A DNA stretch of 64,000 nt, from assembly GCF_023715845.1 (NCBI RefSeq), contig NZ_JAMBOR010000003.1:62001-126000 (forward strand), written 5' to 3'. Source of the DNA: Fictibacillus phosphorivorans (lineage in GTDB: Bacteria > Bacillota > Bacilli > Bacillales > Fictibacillaceae). The notes beneath the pieces were generated by a model, which worked only from the letters and a program-made list of their open reading frames with translations, made no database searches and was not told the origin of the DNA. Positions 44,600 to 53,041 of this stretch are shown here, in pieces. The first letter of the stretch is position 1; each line of letters opens with the position of its first letter. The translations under genes and the position numbers were made by a program.

Positions 44600-46111
44600 T
44601 TAGAGAACACCAGAGAATAGGCGGGAGAATGATTCTTTTATTCTCTCCCATAGCCCTCTCTTATAAAATTCGACAGGTCGAATCTTGGTTGAGTCTTCGA
44701 TATCTTCTTCATATTGCTCGACAAGATCAGCGACTGATTTCGTATTAAGCATGAACACATTTACCTCAAAATTTAAATGAAAGCTTCTCATATCCATGTT
44801 TGCTGTACCAATAGATGCTGTATCTCCATCAATGATAATTACTTTCTGATGCAAGAATCCCTTTTGATACGTATAGATTTCAATACCTGAACGAAGCAGC
44901 TCAGGAAAATAAGAACGTGTTGCATATTGAGTTAAAAATCCGTCGTTGATCTCTGGGACCATCAGTCTGACTTGGACACCTTTTTTAGCAGCGACCCTTA
45001 AGGCTGTCCGAATCGCTTCGTTCGGAACAAAATAAGGCGTTGCAATCCATATCGATTTCTCAGCACAGGAGATAAGTGAATAATACAGATCACTCATGAT
45101 CCCAAGCTGTGTATCAGGTCCACTCGCTACAACGTGAACGATTCCATCTCCTTCTGAAGGATAGGCTTTCGTTAAATGAGGGTCTTCCAAAAGATCCTCT
45201 CCACACACGTATTCCCAGTCCATCAGGAAAATAGCATGAAGAACTTGAACCGCTTCCCCTTCCATGACCATGTGAGTATCACGCCAAAATCCGATTTCTG
45301 GATCTTCCCCTAAGTATTCAACGCCTACGTTTAAACCACCGACAAAACCAACTTTGCCATCGATCACAATGATTTTTCTATGGTTTCTAAAGTTTAGTTT
45401 TTGGTTAAAAAATCCATACCTGATCGGCAAGAATGCGGTCACAAGAATACCGGCCTTTTTCATACGGTCAATATCGTATTGTTGAAGTGATAAACTGCCG
45501 ACTCCATCATATAGAAATCGGACTTTAACGCCTTCATTTGCTTTTTTGATTAAAAGATCGATGATATCTTTTCCAAGCCTGTCAGAACGAAAGATATAAT
45601 ATTGAATATGAATGTACTCTTTCGCCTCTTCTAGTCTTCTTATGATCTCAGGAAAAGTCTCTTGCCCGTTCTTTAGGATCTTCGTACAGGTATGACGATT
45701 AATCTTCGTTAATGTGATGTGATGAGCATGCGTAGCAAAACATTGCTGATGTCTTTTCAAATCACTAAAGTCAGGCTTTTCATCTTGTTTCGAAACCCTA
45801 ATCCATTCTTCCCGGTCCTTTTTACGCTTAGACTTGAAAAGATGTCCTTTTAGATAAAGCTGTCCGGAATACAGATAAAACATATATCCGATAAAAGGGA
45901 TGAATATGAGTACATAAATCCATAACAGTGTGTGCTGTGCGGTTCTGTTTTCAAGCATTAATGAAAAGATCGTATACAAGATCACCGCTACGTACAGGAG
46001 CCCGAATACCGTTTTGATGATGACATATCCTTCTGCAAAGAACACGATGTATAAACAAATTAACAATAATAAGGTAAGGGAAAATTCCCATATTCGTTTC
46101 ATCCGCTTCAT
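44600..46111 (-). CDS. cls: Cardiolipin synthase
   Basis: A 503-residue phospholipase D-family enzyme. Two N-terminal membrane segments (about 8-55) precede two HKD motifs: FRNHRKIIVIDGKVGFVGG (about 238-256) and FLHQKVIIIDGDTASIGTAN (about 416-435). HIQYYIFRSD lies in the first domain. It joins two phosphatidylglycerol molecules to make cardiolipin. AAAGGAGC precedes the ATG at 46111. Bacillus species often have several paralogues (ClsA, YwjE, YwiE), and I cannot say which this is. Confidence 0.94.
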   Translation of the reverse strand: MKRMKRIWEFSLTLLLLICLYIVFFAEGYVIIKTVFGLLYVAVILYTIFSLMLENRTAQHTLLWIYVLIFIPFIGYMFYLYSGQLYLKGHLFKSKRKKDREEWIRVSKQDEKPDFSDLKRHQQCFATHAHHITLTKINRHTCTKILKNGQETFPEIIRRLEEAKEYIHIQYYIFRSDRLGKDIIDLLIKKANEGVKVRFLYDGVGSLSLQQYDIDRMKKAGILVTAFLPIRYGFFNQKLNFRNHRKIIVIDGKVGFVGGLNVGVEYLGEDPEIGFWRDTHMVMEGEAVQVLHAIFLMDWEYVCGEDLLEDPHLTKAYPSEGDGIVHVVASGPDTQLGIMSDLYYSLISCAEKSIWIATPYFVPNEAIRTALRVAAKKGVQVRLMVPEINDGFLTQYATRSYFPELLRSGIEIYTYQKGFLHQKVIIIDGDTASIGTANMDMRSFHLNFEVNVFMLNTKSVADLVEQYEEDIEDSTKIRPVEFYKRGLWERIKESFSRLFSGVL

Positions 46112-46266
46112 GCGATAGCTCCTTTTTCACGTACTTCTCTTTATCTCTTTTTTATTCCCGTTCACTGGTAATTAAAACAAGCATTTCTCTCTTTTTATAC
46201 CATTTTTTATTAGAATTTGCAGAATACATGCCTGTTATGAACAATAAATCTTAGTTTGTAGTGTGA

Positions 46267-46362
46267 ATCCACAAATTCAGGAGCTTTATCCACGAGTTTT
46301 GGACTTCAATCCAAAAATTTTAAGCTCCAATCCACAAGATTTAGTCATGTATCCACGAGTCG
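46267..46362. repeat. Five-unit array with an exact 21-bp period
   Basis: ATCCAC-type units start at 46267, 46288, 46309, 46330 and 46351, each exactly 21 bp apart. The first eight bases read ATCCACAA or ATCCACGA (ATCCAAAA in the third); bases 9-12 are weakly conserved as GTTT or ATTT, and the rest varies. It lies in the intergenic space between cls and spoIIP. It differs in motif and period from the CGCTCA elements but has the same style. Confidence 0.7.
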
Positions 46363-46402
46363 ACATTCGTAGACAAGTCCTCTCGTTCAATACCCGCCAT
46401 AT

Positions 46403-46438
46403 AAAAAGACTCTAGTGGATTCTACACCCTCTAGAGCC
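46403..46438 (-). terminator. Terminator of spoIIP
   Basis: On the minus strand CTCTAG and CTAGAG arms enclose a loop of about 15 bases and are followed by TCTTTTTAT. Confidence 0.7.
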
Positions 46439-46445
46439 TAAACGT

Positions 46446-47600
46446 TTATTCAGCTTTCACATCTTTTTGCTTCCAATAATACTCTGCAACTGCTTCAGCG
46501 ATCGCTTCAGCACTACGGTACAGCTCATCCATGTTGTTATCTACTCCACCAAACTCAATCAGCAGTGCACTTTCATGAAGATCTTGATTGTATACGCCGT
46601 TCGTTCCTTCTGATTTGTTTTTTCCAATGATCCCACGGCTTAATCCTGGATATTTTTCATCCAAAATCTTATGGATTTCTTGAGCCACGGCTTGGTTCTT
46701 TTCATAATGTGGATTTCCTTTTCCGATTACGAACAGAACTTTTGCATAAGACTTTCCATCAATCGTAGCAGTTGTCGTCTTTTTGCGTGAAGAATCTCTA
46801 TGCAGGTCGAAAATTAAGTCCAGATCGTTATTGCTTGCCATCGCACTTTCTACAAGGTTTCGGGACATCGGATAACTCTTACGATAGTCTGTGTTGTTTT
46901 TCTTTAGGTACTCCGTCATATCTGTCATATCAACCGATGAACCAATTCCTCTCGATTCGAGCTCCTCTCCGAGCTTCTTTCCAACCATCGTGATATTTAC
47001 TTTCGAATGAATCGCATGATCCGGGTTTGTCACTCCCTTTAGATGCGGCAAAAAGGATTCCCAGCTATGAGAGTGATAAATATAAGCTACTTTTTTTCCA
47101 CCTGTTGTCTGACCAGGCGGATTCTGCGGATCAGCAGGTTCTGGGTCTTCCAGCCGTTCTATATCCTGTACTTCTGCATCTTCACCGCTTAAAAGCAGCT
47201 CCATCGGTGGTGGGGATTCATAACCGATGTTGGTATAGTCTGTCCCTTCCCCTGCAACAATGATTGTTGAGTCATAGAGCGCAAACCCTGGTAGCTCGTT
47301 TCCAAGCAGGCTTCTGATGTCTCCAGGTTTAATACTTGTTGCAAGCTCAAGCAAGATGCTCGATAAGGCTGGAGGTTCGCTTTCTTTTGGAAGTTCTTGT
47401 GTAAAATAGCGATTTTCCCAGCCTATAAAATAGACGAGTGCTTCTCCTGAAAACTCAGTTAACCACTTATGCATGGTGGATGAGCTCAGCCTGTACTTAT
47501 GCTCGAAGGATGTGATGAAACTGGTGGCGATGACGATAAAAAGCATGGCTCCTGCTAATAAAAGCGGTAAACGTTTCATATTTAATTGCGGGGTAAACAT
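46446..47600 (-). CDS. spoIIP: Stage II sporulation protein P (SpoIIP family)
   Basis: A 384-residue protein with an N-terminal membrane anchor (about 10-30) and a C-terminal amidase/endopeptidase domain of about 220 residues. Domain features include VAYIYHSHSWESFLPHLKG (about 176-194), the metal-ligand region LDLIFDLHRDSSRKK (about 265-279) and ESALLIEFGGVDNNMDELY (about 348-366) with the final Glu. SpoIIP works with SpoIID and SpoIIM to degrade septal peptidoglycan during engulfment. In Bacillus subtilis spoIIP follows gpr; gpr is not seen here, so this may be a paralogue. TGGAGGA precedes the start. Confidence 0.88.
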   Translation of the reverse strand: MFTPQLNMKRLPLLLAGAMLFIVIATSFITSFEHKYRLSSSTMHKWLTEFSGEALVYFIGWENRYFTQELPKESEPPALSSILLELATSIKPGDIRSLLGNELPGFALYDSTIIVAGEGTDYTNIGYESPPPMELLLSGEDAEVQDIERLEDPEPADPQNPPGQTTGGKKVAYIYHSHSWESFLPHLKGVTNPDHAIHSKVNITMVGKKLGEELESRGIGSSVDMTDMTEYLKKNNTDYRKSYPMSRNLVESAMASNNDLDLIFDLHRDSSRKKTTTATIDGKSYAKVLFVIGKGNPHYEKNQAVAQEIHKILDEKYPGLSRGIIGKNKSEGTNGVYNQDLHESALLIEFGGVDNNMDELYRSAEAIAEAVAEYYWKQKDVKAE

Positions 47601-47722
47601 TTGTCGTCCTCCACTTCTTAATTCGTTTCTATCACATCCTATGCAGTGAAAAATTCAAATAGAATGAAATCTATGAAAAAATAATAGAGAAAAATGTAAA
47701 ACCCCTTATTCCAAATTACAGA

Positions 47723-47752
47723 GAAAAAAAAACCAGTTATCATCAACTGGTT
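47723..47752 (-). terminator. Terminator of the MarR gene
   Basis: Stem AAAACCAGTT / AACTGGTTTT with a six-base loop, overlapping the stop codon; a T run follows on the minus strand. Confidence 0.88.
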
Positions 47753-48210
47753 TTCGTAGTAAGCACATATTCTTCTTTGTCCTGTTGGGTACCGTTAGCA
47801 AGTTTTTCATAAATATCTATAAAAGTTCCTAGTTCTTCTGGTGACAAGTGATTCAGGTAGTCACTGATAGAGCTTACTCTCTCATTTTCAGCTTCTCTCA
47901 AAATCTCATGTCCTTCATCTGTGATTTCAAGATAAACAATTCGACGGTCTAGTTCACTTCGGTAGCGTCGTACAAAACCACGCTTGTACAATCGGTCTGC
48001 CCCCACAGTGATTGCACTTGGTTTAACACCCATATATTCGGCTAATTTTGAAACAGTCCACTTATTTCGTACACATAATGTTTTCAAAAGAACAAATTGT
48101 GTCTTCGTTAATTCTTTTTCGATCGCAATTTCTGGATGCAACCGTTTTGAAACAATATAATGTACTCTCTCTAACCTTTCCACATAGGATTTCAAATCCT
48201 TATTCCCCAT
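47743..48210 (-). CDS. MarR-family transcriptional regulator
   Basis: A 155-residue winged-helix protein. LTKTQFVLLKTLCVRNKWTV and the recognition segment KPSAITVGADRLYKRGFV (about 64-81), plus the wing RRYRSELDRRIVYLEITDEG, are characteristic. It is divergent from the ArsR-type regulator and MFS exporter genes, with 172 bp between them, so it may control that promoter. The inducer is unknown. The single Cys (LCVRN) is not enough to call it thiol-responsive. Confidence 0.88.
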   Translation of the reverse strand: MGNKDLKSYVERLERVHYIVSKRLHPEIAIEKELTKTQFVLLKTLCVRNKWTVSKLAEYMGVKPSAITVGADRLYKRGFVRRYRSELDRRIVYLEITDEGHEILREAENERVSSISDYLNHLSPEELGTFIDIYEKLANGTQQDKEEYVLTTKTS

Positions 48211-48347
48211 ACTGTGAACCTCCAGCCTCTAGTTGTAATGCGAACATTATACTAGGATTATACAAGAATTTTCATAACATTTGAACTATTTTTTACAAAT
48301 AATGTGCAATTTGAATGACGGATATCATATAATAGCGATAAGAAACT

Positions 48348-48363
48348 TTCAAATAAATTTGAA
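48348..48363. promoter_or_regulatory. Inverted repeat in front of the ArsR-type regulator gene
   Basis: TTCAAAT-N2-ATTTGAA, a perfect seven-bp dyad just downstream of a TATAAT -10 (48328-48333) and 20 bp before the start codon. The half-site ATTTGAA also occurs at 48279 and 48309. A likely operator for one of the two flanking regulators. Confidence 0.5.
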
Positions 48364-48382
48364 CGTTTTAGGAGTGTTTAAC

Positions 48383-48979
48383 ATGCAAGAAATTTTTCAT
48401 ATACATGAAATCGAACAATTAAAGGTAATCAGTGACCCTTTGCGCATTAAAATCCTGTGGGAGATTCTTGATGAAGCAAAGACCGGTAAGATTCTAGCCG
48501 ATATCCTGGAAGTACCTGCCCCAAAGATTCATTATCATCTTAAAGAGATGGAACGGGTTGGTTTAATCGTCGTGGAAAGAACCGAAGAAAAAAATGGGAT
48601 TGTACAAAAGTTCTACAGACCTGTCGCTCGATCATTTTCTATCGCAGAGATTTTGCCAGATCAGCGCAACATTGTGAAAGATGAACTTTCCGATGCGTTA
48701 AAAGAGAATATCCTCGTTTCGCTGGATAAAACGAAATCCATGATAAGAAAGTTGGATCCTGAAGTATTAGCTTATACAGATTCCCCGATTAAATTTGGCT
48801 ATAAACACGTCAAACTCTCACCCAGCCAGGTAAAACAGCTCCATGATAAAGCCAAAGAAATTTCAGACCTGATTTCAGAATTTAAAAAGAACGAACAGGA
48901 AGAAGGTGAGATGTACCACTACTTCATGCTTTCTTTTCCATTAAAAGATACACCTTATCCAGAAGAGGAGATTGATTGA
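48383..48979 (+). CDS. ArsR-type winged-helix regulator
   Basis: A 198-residue protein with an N-terminal HTH domain (about 8-75): QLKVISDPLRIKILWEILD is the ArsR-like helix pair, and VPAPKIHYHLKEMERVGLIVV the recognition helix and wing. The C-terminal 110 residues are helical, without recognised metal sites. The start at 48383 has TAGGAG upstream; a longer frame from 48281 would run through the operator and -10. It ends one base before the MFS gene, so the two are co-transcribed and the regulator probably controls the exporter. Confidence 0.87.
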   Translation: MQEIFHIHEIEQLKVISDPLRIKILWEILDEAKTGKILADILEVPAPKIHYHLKEMERVGLIVVERTEEKNGIVQKFYRPVARSFSIAEILPDQRNIVKDELSDALKENILVSLDKTKSMIRKLDPEVLAYTDSPIKFGYKHVKLSPSQVKQLHDKAKEISDLISEFKKNEQEEGEMYHYFMLSFPLKDTPYPEEEID

Positions 48980-48980
48980 G

Positions 48981-50225
48981 ATGGCACAAGCCACAGCATT
49001 AGCTGAACCTAAAGCAGAGTCCTTATTTAAACAGCGTTCCTTTTTGTTCATCTGGGCAATTACTATTTGTTCTTCCTTCTCTATTGCTATTTTTCAGTTT
49101 TCCCAAAGCTGGTATGTCGTTAAGACACTCGATAAGGAAGCTTCACTAGGGATCGTTTTTATTGCTGCAAATGTACCTCGTATTTTGTTCATGGCAGTTG
49201 GCGGTGTTTTAGCAGACAGGATCAGCAGGACGAAAATATTATTTGCAGCGAATTTCACAAGAACTATTGTGTTATGCAGTCTGCTTGTCATGCTCGCAAC
49301 CGGTCATCTTTCCCTTTTGTCCTTTATCTTCTTCGGTTTTCTTTTCGGTGTACTGGATGCCTTCGTTTGGCCGGCAAATGGTTCACTCTTGCCAAATGTC
49401 GTTGATCACACCCAGCTGACACGTGCTAATTCAGTAATCCAAACCACACAGCAAAGCTCACTTATCCTTGGCCCAATGATTGGCGGGTTGCTCGTGGCCT
49501 CAAGCGGAGGCTATATGCTTTCGTTTGGTGTTCCGGCATTGATGTTGTTGATCTCCGCGATTATCGCCTACTTATTAAATATCCCTGCTTCCGAAAGTTC
49601 CGGAACGAAGAAACCTGGTATGTGGCAGTCCATTAAGGAAGGAATTGATGTTGTTAAGCAATCTTCCTTTCTAAAAGCGTTATTTTTAAGCACGATCTTT
49701 CTCAACGTTTTTGTTGTAGGTCCGCTCATGATGGGTCTTCCGATTTTCGTAAAAAACATTCTGGATGGCAGTGCGCTGGATTTTAGTTTTATCGAAGGCT
49801 CTATGGCGGCAGGGATGCTGATCAGTTTAGTCATTATCGGTATTCTAAATTTCAAAAAAAGACGAGGATTAGTCGTAACGGTCTCTTTATTCGCGATGAA
49901 TCTTTTCTTTTTTTGGTTTAGTCAAAGCTCTTCTCTTTACGTTTGTATGATGGCGATTTTTTTTATTGGCGTTACATTCCCTGCTACCAACATCCCTCTC
50001 ATCTCAGCCGTTCAAGCTTCAGTTGATAAAAAACTACTCGGGCGCTTGATGGGACTTTTAACGATGGCAAGTATGGGTCTCGCTCCGTTATCTCTTGCCG
50101 CGACATCGTTGCTGATCTCCTATGGGTTTACCATCGATCACATTATGGCTGGCGGGGCACTTTCGTTAATCGTTGTTAATCTTTTAATCATGTGGAAACT
50201 TCCTGCATTAAGAAAAATGGAATAG
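48981..50225 (+). CDS. MFS transporter (EntS/MFS_3-like exporter)
   Basis: A 414-residue membrane protein with 12 predicted segments. FIWAITICSSFSIAIFQFSQ and the A-motif GGVLADRISRTKILF (about 77-91) place it in the MFS_3/enterobactin exporter-like group. FVWPANGSLLPNVVD (about 133-147) and the following QLTRANSVIQ are characteristic of that group. It probably exports a drug or metabolite. ATG 48981 has GAGGAG ten bases upstream. It is translated just after the ArsR-type regulator. Confidence 0.88.
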   Translation: MAQATALAEPKAESLFKQRSFLFIWAITICSSFSIAIFQFSQSWYVVKTLDKEASLGIVFIAANVPRILFMAVGGVLADRISRTKILFAANFTRTIVLCSLLVMLATGHLSLLSFIFFGFLFGVLDAFVWPANGSLLPNVVDHTQLTRANSVIQTTQQSSLILGPMIGGLLVASSGGYMLSFGVPALMLLISAIIAYLLNIPASESSGTKKPGMWQSIKEGIDVVKQSSFLKALFLSTIFLNVFVVGPLMMGLPIFVKNILDGSALDFSFIEGSMAAGMLISLVIIGILNFKKRRGLVVTVSLFAMNLFFFWFSQSSSLYVCMMAIFFIGVTFPATNIPLISAVQASVDKKLLGRLMGLLTMASMGLAPLSLAATSLLISYGFTIDHIMAGGALSLIVVNLLIMWKLPALRKME

Positions 50226-50237
50226 GCGGTGTATGAG

Positions 50238-51227
50238 ATGAAAGTATTAATCATTGGCGGTACACGTTTTTTAGGCAGGCACTTGATGGAATCTTTTTTA
50301 AGAAATAACCATGAGGTCACATTGTTTCACAGAGGAAAAACCACAACTCCTGGCCACTTTGCAGGAGTTGATGAACGAATCGGTGACCGGGAACAAAATC
50401 TTTCTCTATTAGAAGATAGAACCTGGGATGTAGTAATAGATACTTGCGGTTATTTTCCAAGGCAAGTAAGAAAGTCTGCAGAGGCACTTCGAAAAAAAGT
50501 TTCTTCCTATATATTTGTTTCTTCGGTATCCGTTTATGAAGATCAATCTGTCCGCTATCTAACTGAAGACGCCAAAACGGCTGTTCTTCACGACCCGGAC
50601 ACTACTGAAATGGGTGAGAATTATGGTGCATTAAAAGCAGCTTGTGAAAAAGAAGTCCAGAACGTATTCGGTGAAAAAGCACTAATCATTCGCCCAGGAT
50701 TGATTGTTGGGCCCCATGACTATACAGACCGCTTTACGTATTGGCCACATAGGGGTCATCAAGGTGGAGAAATACTTGTACCGGAAATGAAAGATCCTAC
50801 AATTCGGTTTATCGATGCCAGAGATCTAGCCGATTGGATCGTACGTATGGCAGAAAATCAGGAATATGGTGTGTATCAAGCTGTAGGAGGAATCTATCAC
50901 TTCAATGACTTTGTTCAAACATGCATTCCAAATGAGGTTGAAGCTACCATCGTAGCTGTTCCTGAATCCTTTCTTTTAGAAGAAAAAGTCGGAGAATGGG
51001 TGGAAATGCCTTTATGGATAGCAAGTGAAGAATTTCGAGGCCTGGATTATGCGGATGATTCGAAAGCCAGGAACAAAGGACTCGTATATCGTTCGATCGA
51101 AGAGACTATCCAGGATACAGCAGCTTGGTCACGTTCAAGAAACATCGAACAGGACCAATGGAAAGCAGGCTTACATCCAGATAAAGAAAAAGACTTATTG
51201 CAGAAGTGGAAACAGAAAGTGAACTAA
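50238..51227 (+). CDS. NAD-dependent epimerase/dehydratase family protein
   Basis: A 329-residue extended or atypical SDR. The nucleotide-binding loop is IIGGTRFLGRHL (about 5-16). The NAD-ribose and catalytic regions show VSSVSVYED (about 97-105) and MGENYGALKAACE (about 132-144, Tyr-x-x-x-Lys). IRPGLIVGPHDYTDRFTYW (about 158-176) is typical of the branch that includes plant CSP41-like proteins. Substrate unknown. It follows the MFS gene by 12 bp and may be part of that operon. GGCGGTG precedes its ATG. Confidence 0.85.
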   Translation: MKVLIIGGTRFLGRHLMESFLRNNHEVTLFHRGKTTTPGHFAGVDERIGDREQNLSLLEDRTWDVVIDTCGYFPRQVRKSAEALRKKVSSYIFVSSVSVYEDQSVRYLTEDAKTAVLHDPDTTEMGENYGALKAACEKEVQNVFGEKALIIRPGLIVGPHDYTDRFTYWPHRGHQGGEILVPEMKDPTIRFIDARDLADWIVRMAENQEYGVYQAVGGIYHFNDFVQTCIPNEVEATIVAVPESFLLEEKVGEWVEMPLWIASEEFRGLDYADDSKARNKGLVYRSIEETIQDTAAWSRSRNIEQDQWKAGLHPDKEKDLLQKWKQKVN

Positions 51228-51230
51228 AAA

Positions 51231-51280
51231 AGAAGCAGGCACATGAGGAGTTATTTCCTAATGTGCCTGCTTTATATTTT
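51231..51280 (+). terminator. Intrinsic terminator of the regulator-exporter-epimerase operon
   Basis: A 12-bp stem AAGCAGGCACAT / ATGTGCCTGCTT, with additional GGA/TCC pairing in the loop, followed by a T-rich stretch. Confidence 0.9.
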
Positions 51281-51294
51281 TTCTTGCTTTGCAA

Positions 51295-51423
51295 GTTGAT
51301 TGGAGCGTAAGGTTGCCGACTCCCGCGGGACGAACGGTCAGGTGGAGACTCCTAATGGGGCGTAGCGGCAGGAGGCTCACCGCACGCCCCGCGGAAAGCG
51401 TGCACCTGGAGCGGAAATCAACC
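51295..51423 (+). repeat. GC-rich structured intergenic repeat of about 130 bp
   Basis: It starts GTTGATTGGAGCG and ends GAGCGGAAATCAAC, so the termini form an inverted repeat. Inside, GAGACTCC and AGGAGGCTC, CCGCGGG, and GGGGCG...CGCCCC can pair. Its base composition (about 60 per cent GC) stands out from the neighbourhood. A family of similar intergenic repeats (…GGAGCGGAAATCAAC…) is widespread in Bacillaceae. A degenerate relative is at 27500-27588. Confidence 0.8.
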
Positions 51424-51475
51424 ACCAGCAATTTTAAGTCATAAAAATACATGAATGCCCATGGCACTTGTCCAT

Positions 51476-51503
51476 ACCATTTATCTCATATGGTCATATA
51501 GTA
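51476..51503 (+). promoter_or_regulatory. SigK-like promoter candidate
   Basis: AC (51476-51477), a 17-bp spacer and CATATAGTA (51495-51503) match the SigK consensus AC-N16/17-CATAnnnTA. There is no gene immediately downstream on this strand, but a terminator follows 90 bp later. Confidence 0.45.
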
Positions 51504-51509
51504 GGATTG

Positions 51510-51625
51510 TGAGATATAAATCTCTCCTGCTGACAAGAGGTCAGTAGAGCAATTCCCTACCCCCATTTCTTCATCATGCGTTCGGTTTTCTTTCCATAAT
51601 CCTCTTTGAGGATTATGGCTTTTTT
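51510..51625 (+). ncRNA. Candidate small RNA between SigK-like promoter and terminator
   Basis: The interval holds two small hairpins (GAGAT...ATCTC and CTGAC-N5-GTCAG) and ends in a strong terminator. It has no open frame longer than a few codons. It would overlap the 3' end of the convergent coiled-coil gene. Inference only. Confidence 0.35.
51594..51625 (+). terminator. Plus-strand terminator overlapping the end of the coiled-coil gene
   Basis: An 11-bp perfect stem CCATAATCCTC / GAGGATTATGG with a three-base loop, then CTTTTTTA on the plus strand. On the minus strand it is followed by AAAGAAAAC, so it mainly acts on plus-strand transcripts. Confidence 0.8.
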
Positions 51626-52233
51626 ATTTCGTTAAAATGAAGGTACTTATTTAAATGAGCCGGAAGTTCTCCTTTTTGAAAAACATATTGAATATCAGAT
51701 AATGGAATCTCTAGACGTGCCAATGGTGGATATACCGGCAGAATTTCTTTTGGCTCATAAGATTGATGATAACTGTTAATCGCCTCGTTTGTTTCTTTTT
51801 CCACTGAGATGCGATAGGCATGAATTTCTTGAATCTGCTGGACCATCATTAAATACTCTGCTTTCAGACGCTCTAATTGATCAATCTTTTTCTCCATGCT
51901 GCTCTTTGCAGCATCGAGTTCCCGGTCACGTGATGTGTACACCGTTTTTATGTATTCTGAAAGTCTGTCGTCTCTCTTATCTTTTAACTCATCAAGGTGA
52001 TCCATAGCCTCGCGTTCTTTCTCCATCGCTCTGAGATAACTGTTTTTTGCTTCGGTTAAGTGCTCCATTGTTACTTTTGTATTCCTAGCACCATACTCAT
52101 TCAAGAGTTCTTCATATTCAGCTGAAGCCCATTCCTTTTGTTTATTCAACAGCTGCCACTTCTCTTCAGCTCGAGCGATATCAGCATCATATTCTTTTTT
52201 CATGTGTGTAAAGTGATTTAATTCAGGATACAT
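51613..52233 (-). CDS. Coiled-coil protein of unknown function
   Basis: A 206-residue protein, almost entirely alpha-helical and highly charged. Heptad-like stretches run from about 10 to 150 (for example AKNSYLRAMEKEREAMDHLD and KSSMEKKIDQLERLKAEYLM). The C-terminal 40 residues are less charged, with the segment LPVYPPLARLEIPLSDIQY. No signal peptide or membrane segment is present. AAGGGAG precedes the ATG. I recognise no family; a scaffold or coat-type role is possible but not shown. Confidence 0.75.
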   Translation of the reverse strand: MYPELNHFTHMKKEYDADIARAEEKWQLLNKQKEWASAEYEELLNEYGARNTKVTMEHLTEAKNSYLRAMEKEREAMDHLDELKDKRDDRLSEYIKTVYTSRDRELDAAKSSMEKKIDQLERLKAEYLMMVQQIQEIHAYRISVEKETNEAINSYHQSYEPKEILPVYPPLARLEIPLSDIQYVFQKGELPAHLNKYLHFNEIKKP

Positions 52234-52412
52234 AAGAATCTCCCTTCGTCTTCCCCTTATAGTATTCGGGAAGGATTTGGGTTTAACGTCCCGAATGAAT
52301 AATAAGCGCTTCTTATCAAAGTTTAGTTTAGAAAAAACGATTTTCGACTCTCCAGAAGGAACAATCCAGCCATATAAAAAACAAAACTTCTATATTAAGT
52401 GGTGATAAGGTC

Positions 52413-52952
52413 ATGAAAATGATTGCCGTTAGACATTGCAGTGCAACCGGGCAAGAAAGTGATGCTCCTTTAACAGAAGAAGGGTGCCGTCAAGCACAGA
52501 AACTTGCCCATTTTTTAAAGAGGTACAACTTCAACATTCTTTTATCAAGTCCTTTTAAAAGGGCCATAGACACGATAAAACCTTATGCCGAGTTAACACA
52601 TAACGAAATTAAAACTGATAAGCGACTAGCCGAGAGGGTCCTTTCTACACAAACAGATCCTAATTGGGATTGGAAGTTTCATTTAGAACGTACATATAAA
52701 GAAGAACATTTAAAGTTTCCTGGCGGTGAGTCATCCTTTGAGGCTAAACAGAGAATTCATTCTCTAATAAAAGAATTAGAAGATGCGGGCCATCATTCTG
52801 TATTGCTCGTCACGCATGGCAACTTAATGAGCATGTTGATTAGTTTGTATGAGCCGTCATTTGAATTTAAAGAATGGGAGCTTTTAACCAATCCAGATGT
52901 ATTCATGATCGATTCGCTATCCAAAGATGTAACCAGGTTGTCGGTCGTTTAA
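52413..52952 (+). CDS. Histidine phosphatase family protein
   Basis: A 179-residue protein of the phosphoglycerate mutase-like branch. The catalytic His is in MIAVRHCSATG (about 3-13), where the usual RHG is RHC. The second-site residues are SSPFKRAIDT (about 45-54, Arg), the Glu in LAERVLS and the second His in LLVTHGNLMS (about 132-141). All four phosphate-pocket residues are therefore present. It probably dephosphorylates a small molecule. It is monocistronic, and its role is unknown. Confidence 0.85.
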   Translation: MKMIAVRHCSATGQESDAPLTEEGCRQAQKLAHFLKRYNFNILLSSPFKRAIDTIKPYAELTHNEIKTDKRLAERVLSTQTDPNWDWKFHLERTYKEEHLKFPGGESSFEAKQRIHSLIKELEDAGHHSVLLVTHGNLMSMLISLYEPSFEFKEWELLTNPDVFMIDSLSKDVTRLSVV

Positions 52953-53041
52953 ACTGGTAGTTACTTCCAAACCCCCATCCCCCCTACTAAAGTCCCGAAA
53001 CATGTACACGTAAGATAAATTATTAGGAGGGGAAACATCTT

